A DNA stretch of 64,000 nt from Pontibacter korlensis. GTDB taxonomy: Bacteria; Bacteroidota; Bacteroidia; Cytophagales; Hymenobacteraceae. The position numbers and the translations under genes were made by a program. This document shows, piece by piece, positions 42,166 to 52,770 of this stretch (position 1 is its first letter; each line of letters opens with the position of its first letter). The notes beneath the pieces were generated by a model that saw nothing but the letters and a program-made list of their open reading frames with translations, had not been told where the DNA came from and ran no database searches. The stretch is from the NCBI RefSeq assembly GCF_000973725.1, contig NZ_CP009621.1, forward strand, positions 2,206,501 through 2,270,500. Direction: 5' to 3'.

Positions 42166-43152
42166 ATGAAGATTACACCGTTAGATATCAGGCAAAAAAC
42201 GTTTGAAAAGGCATTTCGAGGATTAGACAAGGATGAGGTAAATGCGTTTTTGCTGACGCTCTCACAGCAGTGGGAAAAACTGCAGGATGAGAACAAAGAT
42301 CTGCGCATGAAGCTGGATGCCGCACACCGCGAAACCCAGAAGTTGCGCGAAGTGGAGTCATCGCTTTACAAAACTCTGAAAACCGCAGAAGATACAGGTA
42401 ACAGTATCCTGGAACAGGCGAAAAAGTCTGCTGAGCTACAGGTGCGCGAGTCGGAGCTAAAGTCGGATGAGCTGCTGAGTAAAGCTCGTAACGAAGCCCG
42501 CCAGATGCTGGAAGAAGCCCAAAGACAGTCAGAGCGTGTCATCGCCGAAATGCAGCAGCAGGTAAAATCGCTTGATCAGGATTGCCGCCAAATGGAGAAC
42601 TACCTGGACCACCTGGTGCGTGACCTGCGTAACCTTGCAAATGAGACGCTGGAAAACGCTGAAAAAGCAAAGGCAAAACCTAAAGCGGGTACACACAGTA
42701 TTCTTTCAAAAGCTGCCAGCACGGAAGTAGCAACTTCGGAGCTGCTGAAAAATTTGAAAGATATGAACACAAACTCTGAAAACACAACATATAAGTTGCC
42801 TGAATCTACTACAGCTAATGCGCCTGTAGCTGTTACAGGTACTACAGCAAGCACAACCGATGTCATTGGTGACCCTGCGCCGGATGTAACTCAACCACAG
42901 CCGGAAGTTCCGACTCCAACTACACCGGTGCCTAATGTGCCATCGCCTGAAATTCCACAGCCTGAGCCAGACTATCCAGGTAGAATACCGGCTCCAGGCA
43001 TAGAGCAGCCAATTCCGGATATTGAGCCTGTGCAGCCAGACAAGCCAGAGATTCAACCGCCGCTTACAGAGCCATCACGTAATGCTTATGCTACCAATGG
43101 TGCTACTGTTAAGCCATCTTCTGGTGGTTCTTTCTTTGATGAGATAGGCTAA
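42166..43152 (+). CDS. DivIVA-domain protein with Pro-rich C-terminus
   Basis: The first 50 residues, MKITPLDIRQKTFEKAFRGL then DKDEVNAFLLTL, are a DivIVA domain, the membrane-curvature-sensing start of cell-pole and division proteins. A long coiled coil follows (about 35-165), then a flexible Thr/Pro-rich tail with repeated PxP and PxIPQPEP units (about 230-300), and a short end SGGSFFDEIG. In Bacteroidota the role of DivIVA-domain proteins is not well described. It is co-transcribed with the WD40 gene and folB. Confidence 0.9.
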   Translation: MKITPLDIRQKTFEKAFRGLDKDEVNAFLLTLSQQWEKLQDENKDLRMKLDAAHRETQKLREVESSLYKTLKTAEDTGNSILEQAKKSAELQVRESELKSDELLSKARNEARQMLEEAQRQSERVIAEMQQQVKSLDQDCRQMENYLDHLVRDLRNLANETLENAEKAKAKPKAGTHSILSKAASTEVATSELLKNLKDMNTNSENTTYKLPESTTANAPVAVTGTTASTTDVIGDPAPDVTQPQPEVPTPTTPVPNVPSPEIPQPEPDYPGRIPAPGIEQPIPDIEPVQPDKPEIQPPLTEPSRNAYATNGATVKPSSGGSFFDEIG

Positions 43153-43156
43153 GCGG

Positions 43157-43513
43157 ATGGGATTGATCGCGCTGGAAGGCATGGAGTTTTTTGCCTTCCA
43201 TGGCTTCTATGATGAGGAACAAAGAATAGGTAACAAGTACGGCATCGATTTGACCATCAAGACAGACTTACGCCGTGCTGCCGAATCTGACAACCTGGAG
43301 GAAACGGTGAACTACGAGATACTGTATGCACTGGTGCTGGAGGAAATGAAAACTCCTGCCCGTTTGCTAGAGCACCTCGGTCACCGCATTATCGATAGAG
43401 TATACGACAGGTTCCCGTTTGTGCAGTCGGTGAAGGTAAACGTGTACAAGTTTAATCCTCCGCTTGGTGGCATTTGTAAATGGGCTAAGGTTAGCTTGGA
43501 GGAAGCAAGGTAA
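43157..43513 (+). CDS. folB: Dihydroneopterin aldolase
   Basis: It converts 7,8-dihydroneopterin to 6-hydroxymethyl-dihydropterin in folate synthesis. The 118-residue chain has the family features: LEGMEFFAFHGFYDEEQRIGNKY (5-27, substrate loop), TVNYEILYALVLEE near 50-63, LLEHLGHRIIDRVYDRFP near 69-86, and VKVNVYKFNPPLGG with the catalytic Lys near 98. It ends the WD40-DivIVA-folB unit. Confidence 0.96.
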   Translation: MGLIALEGMEFFAFHGFYDEEQRIGNKYGIDLTIKTDLRRAAESDNLEETVNYEILYALVLEEMKTPARLLEHLGHRIIDRVYDRFPFVQSVKVNVYKFNPPLGGICKWAKVSLEEAR

Positions 43514-43531
43514 AGATTTACTTATTGATAG

Positions 43532-43571
43532 AAAGCAGCTGGCTCAGGTTTGGGGCAGCTGCTTTTGTTTT
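43532..43571 (+). terminator. Probable terminator of folB unit
   Basis: A 9-bp stem (43532-43540 with 43558-43566), a 17-base loop, and T residues after the second arm. Confidence 0.6.
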
Positions 43572-43892
43572 CCATGTTTAGCAGCAGCTGCGTTACCTAG
43601 AAGTGAGCTATACTTTCTAGCTGTTGCTCATCCACGGCTTTACTTCCTACTTGTTTCACCTCTTGCTTGAGATCCAAGGACTGGAATCAGGTTCAATGGC
43701 CCCAACCTTTGCTACTCCTCCTTTGAGGGGGCACAGGGGGATGTTTATCGTTCCCGAAAATTCCCCTCCTCAAAGGAGTTAGGGGTGGGTTCACCTGAAT
43801 AGCTCTAACTACAGCACTTATACTTTAGAAGCGGCAGCTACAGTAAAACATCCCTACTTACATAACCAGGAGCAGGTCAGGCAGTCTAAACT
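43572..43892. repeat. Intergenic region with a CTCCTTTGAGG dyad element
   Basis: No gene is seen in these 320 bases. They contain an interrupted inverted repeat: CTCCTTTGAGGGGG near 43717-43730 and CCCCTCCTCAAAGGAG near 43763-43778, with flanking AGGGGGATG and AGGGGTGGG runs. Spacers of this composition recur between genes in several Bacteroidota genomes I know of, so this is probably a dispersed non-coding repeat. Two AAGTATA words also lie here (near 43611 and 43820). Confidence 0.5.
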
Positions 43893-44873
43893 TTACACTA
43901 AACGTAACAGCTCCGATGCTGCGGCAAAGGCTGATTTTTGGCCTGCTTTCACTTCTTCGGCTATACTTGGGAGTTGCTGTTTCACCTGCTGGTGTGCATA
44001 AAAGTGCTCTTCCAGGCCCTGGCGTATAGCTTCATACATCCACTGCAGGTTTTGGTTGCGGCGTTTCTGCTCAAAGTAGCCGTTGCCTTGGGTCAGCTCC
44101 AGGTAGTTAACGATGGTGCTCCAAATGGTCTCTAGGCCCTTGTTCTGGAGCGCAGAACAAATACTCACTTTAGGCATCCATCCTGACGCAGCTAGCGGAT
44201 AGAGGTGCATAGCACTTTGATATTCGGCGCAGGCGGCATTTGCCTTGCCCACATTCTCTCCATCGGCTTTCGTAATGGCAATAGCATCGGCCATCTCCAT
44301 GATGCCTCTCTTTATTCCTTGCAACTCGTCACCGGCACCAGCTAACATCAGAAGCAGAAAAAAATCCACCATAGCATGTACAGCTGTTTCTGATTGGCCT
44401 ACACCTACAGTTTCCACAATGATGGCATCAAAGCCTGCCGCCTCGCAAAGTATAATACTTTCGCGGGTGCTCCTGGTAACGCCTCCTAAAGATTTGCCAG
44501 CCGGTGAGGGCCTGATAAAGGCTGCTGGGTTGGTGGCAAGTGAATCCATACGGGTTTTGTCGCCGAGAATACTTCCACCGGAGCGCTGGCTGGTAGGGTC
44601 TATTGCCAGAACTGCCAGTTTCTTGCCTTGCTCCCCAATCAGGTAGTTTCCGAAGGATTCGATAAAAGTACTTTTGCCAACTCCAGGTACACCGGTTATA
44701 CCTATGCGTACTGAATTGCCTGCATAAGGCAGCACCTGGTTAACCACCTCCTGAGCCAGTTCGAGGTCTGATACCAGGCGGCTCTCGACCAGGGTAATAG
44801 CGCGGCTCAGCATCACACGGTCGCCGGCTAAAATGCCTTCTACATATTTATCAGGGCTAAATCGTTTGGCCAA
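43893..44873 (-). CDS. meaB: Methylmalonyl-CoA mutase-associated GTPase MeaB
   Basis: A G3E-family GTPase chaperone that guards the B12 cofactor of methylmalonyl-CoA mutase. The 326-residue protein has the P-loop ITGVPGVGKSTFIE (about 58-71), the switch segment LAIDPTSQRSGGSILGDKTRM (about 88-108), VETVGVGQSE near 153-162 and ITKADGEN (base recognition) near 199-206. The mutase genes lie about 6 kb away at 50572-55574 on the same strand, so it is a separate transcript. Length is normal. Confidence 0.95.
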   Translation of the reverse strand: MAKRFSPDKYVEGILAGDRVMLSRAITLVESRLVSDLELAQEVVNQVLPYAGNSVRIGITGVPGVGKSTFIESFGNYLIGEQGKKLAVLAIDPTSQRSGGSILGDKTRMDSLATNPAAFIRPSPAGKSLGGVTRSTRESIILCEAAGFDAIIVETVGVGQSETAVHAMVDFFLLLMLAGAGDELQGIKRGIMEMADAIAITKADGENVGKANAACAEYQSAMHLYPLAASGWMPKVSICSALQNKGLETIWSTIVNYLELTQGNGYFEQKRRNQNLQWMYEAIRQGLEEHFYAHQQVKQQLPSIAEEVKAGQKSAFAAASELLRLV

Positions 44874-44912
44874 TGGGGTAAGGGTTTGGGATCAGCAAAT
44901 CGTACTCTTTTA

Positions 44913-44920
44913 CAAAATTA
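44913..44920 (-). promoter_or_regulatory. Predicted -7 box for meaB
   Basis: TAATTTTG on the minus strand, 39 bases before the meaB start; -33 element not clear. Confidence 0.45.
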
Positions 44921-45131
44921 AGATTTAAAGGTTGCCATGCCAGCTTACACGGAAAACACCTGTTTAACGATCCTCACTATATCAATTTTGTTAGCCGCTA
45001 CGCAATAGGAAAATTGAAGGAATCATTTTTTGTACTAAAACTGAACCTAACTGCTGCTCATCTGGTTGCTCTTGCTATCACACCATGTATCAAACCTTTT
45101 TGCACATTTCCTATTTGTCGTCGTTTCGATT

Positions 45132-46523
45132 ATGAAGAGAATCTGGATGCTGGCCCTTGCATTTATGGCCCTGCACACTACTACATTTGCACAAACTGAG
45201 TACAATAATATCAATACCACAGGACGGGGCGGAGTCGGAACCACATTCAGTGGCGGTTATCAGGCTATCGGTATAAATCCTGCTAATATAAGCCGAAGTA
45301 GGTATACCTTATCATTCTCCTTTCTGGAGGGTGGATTTGGTGTTAGCTCCAGAGCTTTTACAAAAGATATTATTCATGATTTTAGGAATACAACCCCTAA
45401 CCAGGAAGTAAGCCTGGCAAACAGAGAGTACTATGCAAAGGCTTTCACTTCGAATGATGTTTTGAACATCGGGGCAGACCTGCAAACCTTTGCGATCTCG
45501 GTTAACTTGCCTAAGATTGGTGGTTTTGCTTTCAGCAACCGTCAGCGTGTGTTGGGGCATGCTGGTTTTAACAAAAATTTCTCAGAGCTTTTATTCTTAG
45601 GTGAACATGCTCCTGTTGTAAAGGAGTCTGATCCGAACGAGCCAGTATATGTGTCTGAATTATTTGACGGTACTGAGTTAAAAGCCAGTTGGGTAAACGA
45701 GTGGAATATATCTTATGGCCGTAGGCTTGTTAGTTTGCCTGCTTTTAAGATTTTTGGAGGCGTGGGATACCGTTACATACAGGGTCTTGCACTATACGAG
45801 TTTAGTGCAAAAAATGGGGAGGTGAAAGCTTATAGCACCGCCTCTCCTATACTAAATGTTGATTATGGACAATACCTGGATGATCCTTTATTCAACCACA
45901 ATGAAGCGAACAATATATTAAGCCCGGTAGGCAAGGGGCATGGCTTCGATATTGGGCTTTCTGCAGAGGTAGCAAAGATAGTAAAGCTTGGTGTATCTGT
46001 GGCAGACATTGGCGCGATGCGTTGGACAGAGAACCTGCTGGTAGGGCAGGATAAAGGGTTTTTGGTCTCAGATATAGAGAGTAACGGCAACTATGATTTT
46101 GAAAATGCTATGGATATGGCCGAGCAAATTATAGATACTGCCATGCACTTTACTGCCTTGGACGAGCTGCGTACAGACCTGCCGACACGCTTTAGAGCAG
46201 GAGTAGGTCTGAAAGTAAGTAATAAGGTAGAATTAGGGTTAGATTATGTGAAAGCTTTAAACAATGCGCCTGGTAACCTGACGCAGGACTTTATAGGGTT
46301 GGGGGTAGACGTGATGCCATCCCCGTTCATTCGTTTAAGCTCAGGAGTATCGACAGGGGCCGGGGATAAAGTGAACCTGCCTCTTGGTATAGCCTTTGTC
46401 ACGCCTGTTTATGAGTTCGGCCTTAGCACTCGTGATATCACTGCGCCATATACCAAAAGTAATCCGGGGGCATCGTTGGCCTTTGCCTTTATGCGATTTA
46501 AAATAGGTAAGTTACCGTTGTAG
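45132..46523 (+). CDS. DUF5723-family outer-membrane protein
   Basis: The 463-residue protein has a signal peptide (MKRIWMLALAFMALHTTTFAQ) and the family start YNNINTTGRGGVGTTFSGGYQAIGINPANI (about 23-53). The rest alternates short amphipathic strands (e.g. FAFSNRQRVLGHAGF, KIFGGVGYRYIQGLALYEF, VELGLDYVKALNN), consistent with a FadL/porin-like barrel. The frame is open back to 45066, but the signal peptide fixes the start at 45132. The role of the family is unknown. It is convergent with the propeller gene at 46601. The 258-base gap before it is AT-rich, with no further gene. Confidence 0.88.
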   Translation: MKRIWMLALAFMALHTTTFAQTEYNNINTTGRGGVGTTFSGGYQAIGINPANISRSRYTLSFSFLEGGFGVSSRAFTKDIIHDFRNTTPNQEVSLANREYYAKAFTSNDVLNIGADLQTFAISVNLPKIGGFAFSNRQRVLGHAGFNKNFSELLFLGEHAPVVKESDPNEPVYVSELFDGTELKASWVNEWNISYGRRLVSLPAFKIFGGVGYRYIQGLALYEFSAKNGEVKAYSTASPILNVDYGQYLDDPLFNHNEANNILSPVGKGHGFDIGLSAEVAKIVKLGVSVADIGAMRWTENLLVGQDKGFLVSDIESNGNYDFENAMDMAEQIIDTAMHFTALDELRTDLPTRFRAGVGLKVSNKVELGLDYVKALNNAPGNLTQDFIGLGVDVMPSPFIRLSSGVSTGAGDKVNLPLGIAFVTPVYEFGLSTRDITAPYTKSNPGASLAFAFMRFKIGKLPL

Positions 46524-46555
46524 GTTATACTTCGCATTTAAGACTGACAGTATGA

Positions 46556-46596
46556 ATAAACTCGCCAGCTTCTGGAAAAGGAGCTGGCGAGTTTAT
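46556..46596. terminator. Bidirectional terminator between convergent genes
   Basis: A 14-15-bp stem (AAACTCGCCAGCT with its complement), an 11-base loop, and A/T tracts on both sides. Confidence 0.87.
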
Positions 46597-46600
46597 ACTT

Positions 46601-47725
46601 TTACCGACTGCTAATGCCTTGAGGAAAGTTTGGTAGGCCCAGATCGCTTTTCTGCTTGCCCAGGTGAAAGCCGTCGTCTACATAAGTAGCGTCCTTGCCT
46701 TTCGCATTAGGATTGTTGATGACACCAAGGTAGTAGTTATTCTGCCGGGCTACATAAATTTTCCCATCAGGTCCTAGTTGCAGGGCACCTATGCGCGGAC
46801 TTTGAGAAGTGCCTACTACCGTAGCTGATTTTGCAATGGCATCAGCGTTTCCAGCTTTCAGGTCAAACTGCACGATTTGTGCTTTGCCTCCGCCTACGCC
46901 ATTGGCTGTGCCGTAAAGTTTGCTGCCATCCGGAGAAAACATCACACCATAGGCTTCCTCAAACCCTTTCAGAAGTACAGGGTCTGATACTTTACCAGTG
47001 CTGCGGTCAAAGTTCAGTACCTCAAAGTTACTTTCTGCATCCCAGAGTGCGGCGGCCAGCTTAGTGCCATCAGGGGATGAGGTAAGGTAACCGATAGCCT
47101 TTCGGTTTGGACCGCCATGCACAGTGCCTACCATGCTTAGCACTGGCCTTGTCTCGACGCCCTCTTCATTCACTAAGAAAGCCATGTAGCCGTTGCTGTT
47201 CCAGCGGTGTGCTATTACCCACCAGTCGCGCCCGTTGCTATGGCGTACTGCAGTAAGTTTTTCTGTGGCTGGGGCAATAAGGAAGTTGTTTCGAGAGGTG
47301 ATGTCGCCTTTGCCTTCCTGCTTTGTCATGTCTACAACAGTATAGCGGAGGCCGTTCGACTGTGCCTGTATATCAGTGGTGAAAATGTAATAAATATTGC
47401 TGCTGCCGGGCTTAGGAAGTATAAGCGCCGACTGTGTAGATGATTTACCACCCATCAGTCCGTTGCCGTTTGGCATTACGCGGTGTTCACCATTCCATAC
47501 CGTTATGCCATTAGTGTAGAGCAGTAGGTTTCCGTCTGCATCGGAAAGAGTCGCGCTTCCTTCTTCTGTGAAAAGCCTGCTGCTGGTTGCAATCGCCGAA
47601 TCACCCTTGAATATGATACCAGCTCCTTTGCCAAAGTACCAGTTGTTTCTTTCGCCTTGGGCCAGGGCCGCAAAGCTGCTGAAAGTAAGTACAGCTGCTG
47701 CTGCAATGTGTCTTGGTCTGATCAT
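46601..47725 (-). CDS. Secreted beta-propeller protein
   Basis: The 374-residue protein has a signal peptide (HIAAAAVLTFSSFAALAQ) and opens with NNWYFGKGAGIIF, a start shared by many exported Bacteroidota propeller proteins. It continues with blade-like repeats (SATLSDADGNLLLYTNG, YLTSSPDGTKLAAALWD, GVMFSPDGSKLYGTANG, LQLGPDGKIYVARQNN). Many such proteins carry a type IX sorting domain or PKD repeats; this one stops right after the propeller (LGLPNFPQGISSR), so it is probably periplasmic. Ligand and role are unknown. Confidence 0.86.
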   Translation of the reverse strand: MIRPRHIAAAAVLTFSSFAALAQGERNNWYFGKGAGIIFKGDSAIATSSRLFTEEGSATLSDADGNLLLYTNGITVWNGEHRVMPNGNGLMGGKSSTQSALILPKPGSSNIYYIFTTDIQAQSNGLRYTVVDMTKQEGKGDITSRNNFLIAPATEKLTAVRHSNGRDWWVIAHRWNSNGYMAFLVNEEGVETRPVLSMVGTVHGGPNRKAIGYLTSSPDGTKLAAALWDAESNFEVLNFDRSTGKVSDPVLLKGFEEAYGVMFSPDGSKLYGTANGVGGGKAQIVQFDLKAGNADAIAKSATVVGTSQSPRIGALQLGPDGKIYVARQNNYYLGVINNPNAKGKDATYVDDGFHLGKQKSDLGLPNFPQGISSR

Positions 47726-47816
47726 ATCATCCTGATAAACGTGTTACAGCAGCTTAAATTACAAAAGCAGTGCCAATGCATGTGCATCACCTAAACTTTG
47801 TACTTTCTTACCTATA

Positions 47817-47852
47817 AACAGTTAGAGCAGGTTTAAACCTGCTCTAACTGTT
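47817..47852. terminator. 36-bp perfect palindrome after a small lipoprotein gene
   Basis: Arms of 18 bp meet without a spacer (centre GTTTAAAC). It lies 9 bases after the stop of the lipoprotein gene on the minus strand. The U tract is poor, so it might instead be a protein-binding palindrome. Confidence 0.6.
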
Positions 47853-47861
47853 ATTTTAAAT

Positions 47862-48110
47862 TTATTGGTTAGTATTGCTAGTGTCCTGTTTTATTCCAGT
47901 GGTGTCTTCTCCGGCAAGTGCATCGTTAACGTGTGTTTCATCATCGCCTGTGCCAGGTAAGTCTCCTGAGCCTTGAACACCGGTTTCGTTGGTATCTCCG
48001 GTAGTGGACTCTGGAGGCATGCTGCCGTTGTTTCCTCCGCACGAAGTCAGTAACAGAAGTGAGCCTGCAAATACGGCAGAGGTAATCGATTTTATGAGTT
48101 TAATTTTCAT
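47862..48110 (-). CDS. Small Asp/Thr/Gly-rich lipoprotein
   Basis: The 82-residue product has a lipoprotein signal (VFAGSLLLLTSC, lipidated Cys24) and a mature part of only 58 residues that is low-complexity and acidic (repeats of Gly, Thr, Asp, Asn; GSGDLPGTGDDETHVND). It is likely a disordered, membrane-tethered peptide. No family recognised. A clear signal and own terminator-like palindrome support it as a real gene. Confidence 0.72.
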   Translation of the reverse strand: MKIKLIKSITSAVFAGSLLLLTSCGGNNGSMPPESTTGDTNETGVQGSGDLPGTGDDETHVNDALAGEDTTGIKQDTSNTNQ

Positions 48111-48230
48111 AGTTTTCTAGTTTAAGTACTTCTCAGTTGTACGTTTTTCGTGCGGTATCTGGTTTCTATCAATTTATTCTGGTTAAAGAACAGAAGAAAG
48201 GAACATTAAAAAAATTGTACAGATATAGCT

Positions 48231-48272
48231 AAAAGAAAAAGAGGCGCCTGATCTGGCGCCTCTTTTTCTTAA
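48231..48272 (-). terminator. Terminator of the trehalase gene
   Basis: A 16-bp stem (AAGAAAAAGAGGCGCC with its complement) with a 6-base loop, A/T tracts on both sides. Confidence 0.88.
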
Positions 48273-48304
48273 ATTGATTTATAAGTACAGGAGAGCTAGA
48301 CAGG

Positions 48305-49936
48305 TTAATTCTGCATCTCCAGCTCTTCTAAGGTCATGTCCAGCAGTTCTGGGTGCAGGGATATTAGTTTAAGCAGCACGCCGTTGGTCCAGCCAAAGCC
48401 ATCCTGGTTGGGATACTCGCCGCCGCCTGCCTGCAGGCTCATGTCTACTACATTATACTTCTCCATCAGCTTACCGGTGTTGTGAAATACCTCTTCGTTC
48501 TTTTCTACCCAACGCTGCGTTACCTCGTCAGCCAATTGGTTGTGCCTGTAATTGCGAAGAGCCTGTATACTCATCCACTGCAGCGGAGCCCAGCCATTTG
48601 GAGAATCCCACTGCTGTCCGGAGCGGTTGAGCGTCGTTACAAGGCCACCTGGCTGCAGGAAGTCTGCTTCCAGCTTTTGCGCTACAGCAGCAGCCTGTTT
48701 CTTTTTGGCCATGCAGAAGTACAGCGGATACACAGCAGCTAATGTAGGAATGTTGGTAGTGCCTCCCTTTACAAAATCGTAGTCAAAGAAGAAGTCCTGC
48801 TCCTCATTCCAGTTATACTTTAAAATAGCTTTGCGGCGTGCCTTTGCCAGCTTTTCATACTTTTCGGCTTCGGCTTTATTGCCCTCCAACTCTGCCATCT
48901 CGGCAAGCGTGCGTTCCACGTGGTAAAGCAGGGAGTTCAGGTCTACAGGTATCAGTTCGGTAGTACGAATGGTGCTAAGGTTCTGCTCATCGGCAAACCA
49001 GCGGGTACTGAAATCCCAGCCAGACTCAGCGGCTGCCCGAATATTGCGGTAAATCTCCTCCGGGTTCCTATTTGACTCCTTGGCCAGTTCCACATCCTCG
49101 CGGTAAGACTCTGGCCGAGGCTCCGGTTGATCGTCCCAGTAGCGGTTCAGAATGCTGCCATCGGGCATGCGGACCACGCGGCGGTGCGTAGGGTTATCTG
49201 CCGTTAGCTTATCAGCTCCATCCATCCAAAAGCTATACTCCTGGCGCAGAGCCGGCGCATACGTTGTGAGTACCTCTTTGCCTTTTTGCTGAGCCAGTAT
49301 TCGCAGCATGAGCGCATAAAATGGCGGCTGGGACCGGCTAAGGTAATAGGTGCGGTTACCGTTCGGAATATGACCGGTGGTATTGATCAGGTGCGTGAAA
49401 TTATCCACCATACTTTGGATAAGCTCTGTCTCGTTGCTGGCTTGCAGGCCGAGCATGGTGAAAAAGCTATCCCAGTAGTATATTTCCCGGAAACGGCCAC
49501 CAGGCACAATGTACTTCTTCGGCAACGGAATCAAGGAGCCTCCGTCGGCACCCGGCTCCCGGGTAAGTATTGGCCATAGCCGCTCTATATGCTGTGTTAC
49601 AGAAAGGCTGGTGTCGGTGGTAAAGCCAGTGGCAGGCTGTGGAGGCATTTCAAAATGTTCCAGCACAAAAGCTTCTAAATTGAAGCCAGACTGGTCCTTT
49701 TGTTGCCTGTATGCCGCTAAAATCTGCTGCGGTGGCAGCAAAGGAGTAGCATCCGGAAAGGTCTTGGAGTCGGGGAAAACATGCTGCAGTTGAACCTGCT
49801 CAAACAGTTCGCCTAAATCCTGCTCCGGCCTGTACAGCTCCTGAGCCCGCAGTGGCTGTATAGCGAAGGTATACGGTATTAGTAACAGAAGGAAAAATAT
49901 TAGGGTGCTAAAAGTATGATTTTTCTGTTGCTCCAT
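48305..49936 (-). CDS. treA: Alpha,alpha-trehalase (GH37)
   Basis: It hydrolyses trehalose to two glucose, most likely in the periplasm: residues 10-31 are a signal peptide (TLIFFLLLLIPYTFAIQPLRAQ). The 543-residue chain carries both GH37 signatures, PGGRFREIYYWDSFF (about 145-159) and QWDSPNGWAPLQW (about 445-457), the acid region NGNRTYYLSRSQPP, the catalytic Asp in ESGWDFSTRW (about 314) and GGGEYPNQDGFGWTNGV near the end. It is a single-gene transcript; no trehalose synthesis genes are near. Confidence 0.96.
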   Translation of the reverse strand: MEQQKNHTFSTLIFFLLLLIPYTFAIQPLRAQELYRPEQDLGELFEQVQLQHVFPDSKTFPDATPLLPPQQILAAYRQQKDQSGFNLEAFVLEHFEMPPQPATGFTTDTSLSVTQHIERLWPILTREPGADGGSLIPLPKKYIVPGGRFREIYYWDSFFTMLGLQASNETELIQSMVDNFTHLINTTGHIPNGNRTYYLSRSQPPFYALMLRILAQQKGKEVLTTYAPALRQEYSFWMDGADKLTADNPTHRRVVRMPDGSILNRYWDDQPEPRPESYREDVELAKESNRNPEEIYRNIRAAAESGWDFSTRWFADEQNLSTIRTTELIPVDLNSLLYHVERTLAEMAELEGNKAEAEKYEKLAKARRKAILKYNWNEEQDFFFDYDFVKGGTTNIPTLAAVYPLYFCMAKKKQAAAVAQKLEADFLQPGGLVTTLNRSGQQWDSPNGWAPLQWMSIQALRNYRHNQLADEVTQRWVEKNEEVFHNTGKLMEKYNVVDMSLQAGGGEYPNQDGFGWTNGVLLKLISLHPELLDMTLEELEMQN

Positions 49937-49998
49937 ATAGCGCTGATTTTTTAGTTAATAATTATCATACGCATTCCGGAAGCAAAGCGACAAGTATA

Positions 49999-50394
49999 CT
50001 ATCTGAAAGGATACTGTACAAACGAAACCTGGCTCATGGCGTCCTTTTCGTATCTGGCTACAGCAAATTCTTGGAATCGTTCTTCAAAATTGCTCCCGCC
50101 GGGATGTACTTCAGAAGGTACAGGCTTGTTATTCAGGAAGTAATATATTTTGGTATTGCCATATTTAGTATGCGGCATCATGTCCCCGTAAGTCTGCATC
50201 TGTTGCCACAGCGTATCTTCCACAGTTACCGCATAGATTCTCACCACAGGGCCTGTGTTGTTTTCGTTTCGGTACATGGCTACCTCTTTAAAGTTGCCAT
50301 CCAGGTCATCCACACTAGGTATAGACAGGGTATCGTAGATAAACCAGCCAACAAGGGCAACGGAGAGGGCGATGAGGATGTGCTTTAGTTTCAT
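49999..50394 (-). CDS. Membrane-anchored hypothetical protein
   Basis: The 131-residue protein has one N-terminal membrane helix (MKLKHILIALSVALVGWFIYD) and a soluble periplasmic domain with an alpha/beta pattern (VVRIYAVTVEDTLWQQM, YYFLNNKPVP, RFQEFAVARYEKD). I know no family. The frame is open to 50511, but a TAGCTTTG box at 50452-50459 and the anchor both favour the ATG at 50394. Confidence 0.72.
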   Translation of the reverse strand: MKLKHILIALSVALVGWFIYDTLSIPSVDDLDGNFKEVAMYRNENNTGPVVRIYAVTVEDTLWQQMQTYGDMMPHTKYGNTKIYYFLNNKPVPSEVHPGGSNFEERFQEFAVARYEKDAMSQVSFVQYPFR

Positions 50395-50451
50395 GTAAGG
50401 ATAAAATAAGTAATTCTGCAGGTGTGAAACCAGTGAGGGAGGAGATTGTTT

Positions 50452-50459
50452 CAAAGCTA
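50452..50459 (-). promoter_or_regulatory. Predicted -7 box for the membrane-anchored hypothetical
   Basis: TAGCTTTG on the minus strand, 57 bases before the start; no TTTG at the -33 distance. Confidence 0.45.
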
Positions 50460-50506
50460 AACCGGAAGTCCCAGCTTCGCTATACTTTATCACGAAGTTT
50501 AGCTCC

Positions 50507-50560
50507 ACCAAAGTATAAAGCCGCAGTTGAGTCAGTTCAACTACGGCTTTATACTTTGGT
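50507..50560 (-). terminator. Terminator of the methylmalonyl-CoA mutase operon
   Basis: Arms of 24 bp (50507-50530 and 50537-50560) with one mismatch. Each arm contains the word AAAGTATAAAG or its complement. It lies 11 bases after the stop of the large-subunit gene. Confidence 0.8.
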
Positions 50561-50571
50561 ATTGATCTTAT

Positions 50572-52716
<2,145 letters not shown>

Positions 52717-52770
52717 ATGTTAGATGCTTGCTATAGGGTGTAACGTAAATGCCACACAGAGTGAACTACG

